Below, one piece after another: positions 42,651-45,011 of a stretch of DNA of 45,011 bases (position 1 is the first letter of the stretch; every line of letters starts with the position of its first letter). The stretch is from NCBI GenBank assembly GCA_004193285.1, contig SECP01000064.1, positions 1 to 45,011 of the forward strand, written 5' to 3'. The position numbers and the translations under genes were made by a program. The stretch is from Myxococcales bacterium. Lineage in GTDB: Bacteria > Myxococcota_A > Polyangia > Polyangiales > Polyangiaceae. The notes under the pieces are model-generated. The model was given only the letters and a program-made list of their open reading frames with translations, did no database searches and was not told where the DNA came from.

Positions 42651-43529
42651 TCAGGGCGCCTTCGAGAAACGCACGTCGTCCAGCCAAACGTCGTATGGCG
42701 TGTCCTCGGGCCGGATGAGCACGGAGATGCTATGCAGCCGACGGGTATCCAGCGGCGGCTTGCCAAGGCCACGCTGCCGCAGCTGCGCCCAGCTCACGGC
42801 GTAGGTGCGCCATTCGCGGCTGAGCTCGAGCTTGGTGAAGTGTGAGTCGTAGCAGTCACGCTCACAGGTACCGCCCTCGAAGCTCGGGATCACTCCGACC
42901 TCGCGCAGTGAGAGGTAAACGCGGCCGGGGCCTCGCGCAGAGAGCGTGATGCCGGCGTACGGGGAGGCGTCGTAACAGGGTGGCCTGAAGCTCACCTCCA
43001 TCGTGGCGCCCCAGTCTTGCAGCTCGCCTCCCTTCACGTGAAGCGCCAAACGATTGCGTGCGTTCGCGTCGGGCCGCGGCACGGGTAGCAGCGCGGGAGC
43101 CGTACCAGGCGCGTCACTTTCGCGCACCCAGCGCCAGAACCCGGCGCGGTCTTCGATCTGCTCCAGCACGTCGTCGCCATCTTCGAAATCGTCGATCAAT
43201 GGCGCATTGCCGGCAGCGACGCGGCGCGCGCGGCACGGGTCGGCGACGAGCAGGGGGCTCACGCTGCGCGCGACCGGCGCCCGAGCCTCCGCGGCGATGG
43301 GCGATGCGTGCCGCGCTGACCGCGCCCAGAGCCACGCCGACGCCGCAATGCCTAGCGCACCAGCGGCGGCGAGCGCACGACGCCACCGGCGTCGTCGCTG
43401 AGCGAGGAACGGCTCCTCGAGTCGCGCCCGGTACTCGACCTCCGCGACCACTCGCGCGGCGAGGTCCGGCGGGGCAACTTCGCGGGCGGCGGCGGCACTC
43501 ACCGCCGCTAGGAGCTCCTCGTCGGTCAT
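42651..43529 (-). CDS. Putative anti-sigma factor with extracytoplasmic CBM11/CIA30-like domain
   Basis: A 292-aa single-pass membrane protein. Residues 1-50 are a helical cytoplasmic part (MTDEELLAAVSAAAAREVAP, then a very basic RRRRWRR stretch). The transmembrane helix is at about 51-69. The outside region from about 111 begins LIDDFEDGDD and ends VWLDDVRFSK, with YDASPYAGITLSARG and SREWRTYAVSWAQLRQRGLG between: the layout of CBM11/CIA30-like galactose-binding-fold domains. The start codon overlaps the ECF sigma stop as ATGA, the usual arrangement for a sigma/anti-sigma pair. The small N-terminal domain has no visible zinc motif, so the anti-sigma role rests on context. A carbohydrate signal is inferred from the domain and the glycosidase next door. 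Confidence 0.78.
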   Translation of the reverse strand: MTDEELLAAVSAAAAREVAPPDLAARVVAEVEYRARLEEPFLAQRRRRWRRALAAAGALGIAASAWLWARSARHASPIAAEARAPVARSVSPLLVADPCRARRVAAGNAPLIDDFEDGDDVLEQIEDRAGFWRWVRESDAPGTAPALLPVPRPDANARNRLALHVKGGELQDWGATMEVSFRPPCYDASPYAGITLSARGPGRVYLSLREVGVIPSFEGGTCERDCYDSHFTKLELSREWRTYAVSWAQLRQRGLGKPPLDTRRLHSISVLIRPEDTPYDVWLDDVRFSKAP

Positions 43530-44125
43530 CGGAGTTGGCCTCGATGCAAGCGACGGAGCGCGGCCTCGAACGCCTCGCGGGCGCGCCTCAGTCGCGAGGC
43601 GACCGTACCTTTCGAGATGCTGAGTGCTGCCGCCACCTCGGTCCGACTCAGTTGCTCCAGCTCTGCCATGATGTAAATCGCGCGGTCTTGCGGCTCCAGC
43701 GTCGAAAGCGCTCGATCGAGGAGCTCCGCGGCGCGCTGCAAATCGATACATTCGTCAGCCCCCCGGGCGAGGCTGGCTCGCTCGTCGCCATCGAGCCCCA
43801 CGTCCACCACGCGATGCCACTTGGAGCGGCGGCGGTCGGCGGCGACGCGCAGGGCCGTGGATACCAGAAACGCCCGGCGGGCACGTTCCGGGACGTCGTC
43901 CAAGCGCTGGGCCAAGATCCAAAACACGTCTTGTGCCGCGTCTTCGGCGTCCGCCGGCGTCAAGCCGGAACGCCGCAGTACCCTCCAAACCAGCTGGAGG
44001 TGGTCAGCCACCGTACGGCGTAGGCCGGCGTCAGCTGCAGGCACGCATCTCTCCCGCGACGCGGCGAGCGGCGACTGCGTCTCGGGCGTGTAGCCCGGCG
44101 CGAGAGCGAAGCCGTCTACGGACAT
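43526..44125 (-). CDS. ECF-type RNA polymerase sigma factor
   Basis: A 199-aa sigma70-family protein with regions 2 and 4 only. Region 2 includes DHLQLVWRVLRRSGLTPADA then EDAAQDVFW. Region 4 ends in a helix-turn-helix LSRTEVAAALSISKGTVASR followed by LRRAREAFEAALRR. The first 35 residues are an extension outside the conserved domains. ATG at 44125 has GAGAGG very close upstream (2-3 bases), so a slightly internal start is possible. Its stop is coupled to the membrane protein at 43529. It probably drives this three-gene operon and itself, but no promoter motif was identified. Confidence 0.92.
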   Translation of the reverse strand: MSVDGFALAPGYTPETQSPLAASRERCVPAADAGLRRTVADHLQLVWRVLRRSGLTPADAEDAAQDVFWILAQRLDDVPERARRAFLVSTALRVAADRRRSKWHRVVDVGLDGDERASLARGADECIDLQRAAELLDRALSTLEPQDRAIYIMAELEQLSRTEVAAALSISKGTVASRLRRAREAFEAALRRLHRGQLR

Positions 44126-44415
44126 GACCTCTCAATGGGACGACGCAGTCCATCGGATCAGGAAAGTCTAGGCGCTTGCGTGGGGCGCAGATCTGGAGAA
44201 TCCGCTCGACCTCATGCACCGGTGCCCCTAAGCCGCCGCAACGTCAGGGGGTTCGACGCGGACAATCCCGGAACCACCAGCCGCGGCGGACAGGGCCCAC
44301 AATCTGAAAGGCGAGTGCGCTCCAGGCGAGTACATCCAGGGCGTAGCCCTGATCAACGCCGCTTGAGCTCTGCTCTGCTGCTCGCCCGCGTTTTGAAGCT
44401 GGACGCGAGCGCGCC
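44126..44415. other. Intergenic region upstream of the sigma operon (290 bp)
   Basis: This stretch lies ahead of the ECF sigma gene and after the broken PEGA gene, both on the minus strand. It should contain the operon promoter. A plus-strand frame at 44135-44419 crosses it but has poor coding character. No clear -35/-10 pair or hairpin was recognised. Confidence 0.3.
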
Positions 44416-44892
44416 CTAGAAGCGAATCCCGAGGGGCACCTTGCCGAGGGTGCCCTCTACTGGCTCGGGGGGCCCATTGGGCTCCGGCTTGAGTAGGAGG
44501 TAGCCGACGACGGCTCCGGCGATCACGACCGCGCCGGTGCCAACCCACACCCAAGCCGAGATGCCACCGCGGTCCGGCTTGGTAGGGCTGGTGGTAGACG
44601 AGGCATCTTGGAGGTTCACGTGCAACACCGTGACTTGACCGTCCTGAATCACGGCGTCTGCGGAGTAGGGGTGCTTACCGGGAGCGCTCACTTGCACGGT
44701 GTGGGAGCCGCTTGCCAGTCGGCCGCGCCAACCATCCGCGCCGACTCGCTTGCCGTCCACGCTGACCCACGCTCCCTTCGTCGCCAAGACGTTGAGGGTG
44801 CCCTCATGCAGCTCCGGGCGCAGCTTGAGGTCGATGACGAGCGACTTACCCCCCTCTACCGTCGTGCGCACGCTGTGAGGCTTGTAGCCGGC
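44416..44892 (-). pseudogene. PEGA-domain membrane protein, 5' part removed by an IS3-family insertion
   Basis: The remaining reading frame encodes a PEGA repeat end (SAGYKPHSVRTTVEGGKSL, then VIDLKLRPE), a second PEGA-like unit (LNVLATKGAWVSVDGKRVG, then SGSHTVQVSAPGKHPYSADA), a short linker, one transmembrane helix (WVWVGTGAVVIAGAVVGYLL) and a tail ending in GIRF. Intact relatives begin with a signal peptide and TPR repeats. Here the frame runs without a stop into the terminal repeat of an IS element at 44893, so the N-terminal half lies beyond the insertion. GTG at 44871 is the only internal start. Any product would lack an export signal. Confidence 0.82.
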
Positions 44893-45011
44893 TGAAGATC
44901 CCCCGATCCAGTGGACAGCTTGACTATGCCACGCTCTGTTGGAGTTGCGAGCGCAATTCGAACTCGAGGGGGCTGAGGTAGCCGAGGTGTGAATGGCGCC
45001 GCTCGACGTTG
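44893..45011 (-). mobile_element. IS3-family insertion sequence, terminal fragment at the window edge
   Basis: On the plus strand the element begins with TGAAGATCCCCCGATCCAGT, followed by GGACAG. This looks like a typical IS3-group terminal inverted repeat starting with TG. The transposase C-terminus follows inside it, reading towards this end. The element continues beyond the window, so the other repeat and the target-site duplication cannot be seen. Confidence 0.8.
44924..45011 (-). CDS. IS3-family transposase OrfB, C-terminal fragment
   Basis: The last 28 residues of an IS3-type transposase, NVERRHSHLGYLSPLEFELR followed by SQLQQSVA and a TAG stop at 44924-44926. The (Y)N-x-x-RRHS-x-LGYLSP-x-(E)FE motif is diagnostic of the OrfB DDE integrase. 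The rest lies outside the window. The stop is 31 bases from the element's end, a normal spacing. Confidence 0.9.
   Translation of the reverse strand, partial: NVERRHSHLGYLSPLEFELRSQLQQSVA

Noticed and set aside
44135..44419. Plus-strand 94-aa frame upstream of the sigma operon
   Set aside because: No Shine-Dalgarno, Arg/Ser-rich shadow-like composition, and it crosses the probable promoter region.

Overview
The window is GC-rich, densely coded DNA from a bacterium that looks like a member of the Myxococcota, most likely a Polyangiales/Sorangium-type lineage. This is inferred from gene content: three Hanks-type Ser/Thr kinases, an FHA-domain sigma54 activator, PEGA/TPR proteins, and several lipoproteins with long Gly/Ser linkers, one carrying a Cys-rich module. 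No rRNA, tRNA or CRISPR array was seen. Both edges are abnormal. The left end is a perfect 78-bp fold-back palindrome, probably an assembly artefact. The right end enters an IS3-family element that interrupts a PEGA-domain gene.

Layout. 1-4.8 kb: 5'-truncated vWA protein, oligoribonuclease (orn), a YhbY-type RNA-binding protein with a polyacidic tail, a CrtI/PYROXD2-like FAD oxidoreductase and an SRPBCC protein. 4.8-12.4 kb: two paralogous lipoproteins, each with one CXXCH haem-c motif, flank a signalling cassette (membrane Ser/Thr kinase, TPR-PEGA membrane protein, convergent FHA-AAA-HTH sigma54 activator). 12.5-18.4 kb: a tight four-gene operon of an unknown protein, a trans-polyprenyl diphosphate synthase, a 691-aa acetoacetate-decarboxylase-fold protein and a 710-aa FAD protein of the COG3349 type. 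It looks like an uncharacterised isoprenoid-related pathway. 18.4-26.8 kb: a 1332-aa kinase/cyclase-like/ATPase/TPR protein, then a histidine kinase and NtrC-type regulator with a receiver-like protein and a Cys-motif protein, then a YCII protein. 26.8-33.0 kb: Cys-module lipoprotein, alpha/beta hydrolase, CotH-kinase lipoprotein and a DAACS-family transporter. 33.0-38.9 kb: Ser/Thr kinase followed by a giant (about 1433 aa) polytopic sensor-like protein. 39.0-40.0 kb: a small frameshifted lipoprotein gene and an ABM-domain lipoprotein. 40.0-44.1 kb: ECF sigma factor, a single-pass putative anti-sigma protein with an extracytoplasmic CBM11/CIA30-like domain, and a clan GH-A glycosidase lipoprotein, in one operon.

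Two systems stand out. The first is the sigma / carbohydrate-binding anti-sigma / glycosidase operon (39982-44125), which reads as a polysaccharide-sensing circuit analogous in logic to clostridial SigI-RsgI. The second is the polyprenyl synthase / ADC-fold / COG3349 operon (12485-18357). Functional statements rest on motifs read by eye; no database search was possible.
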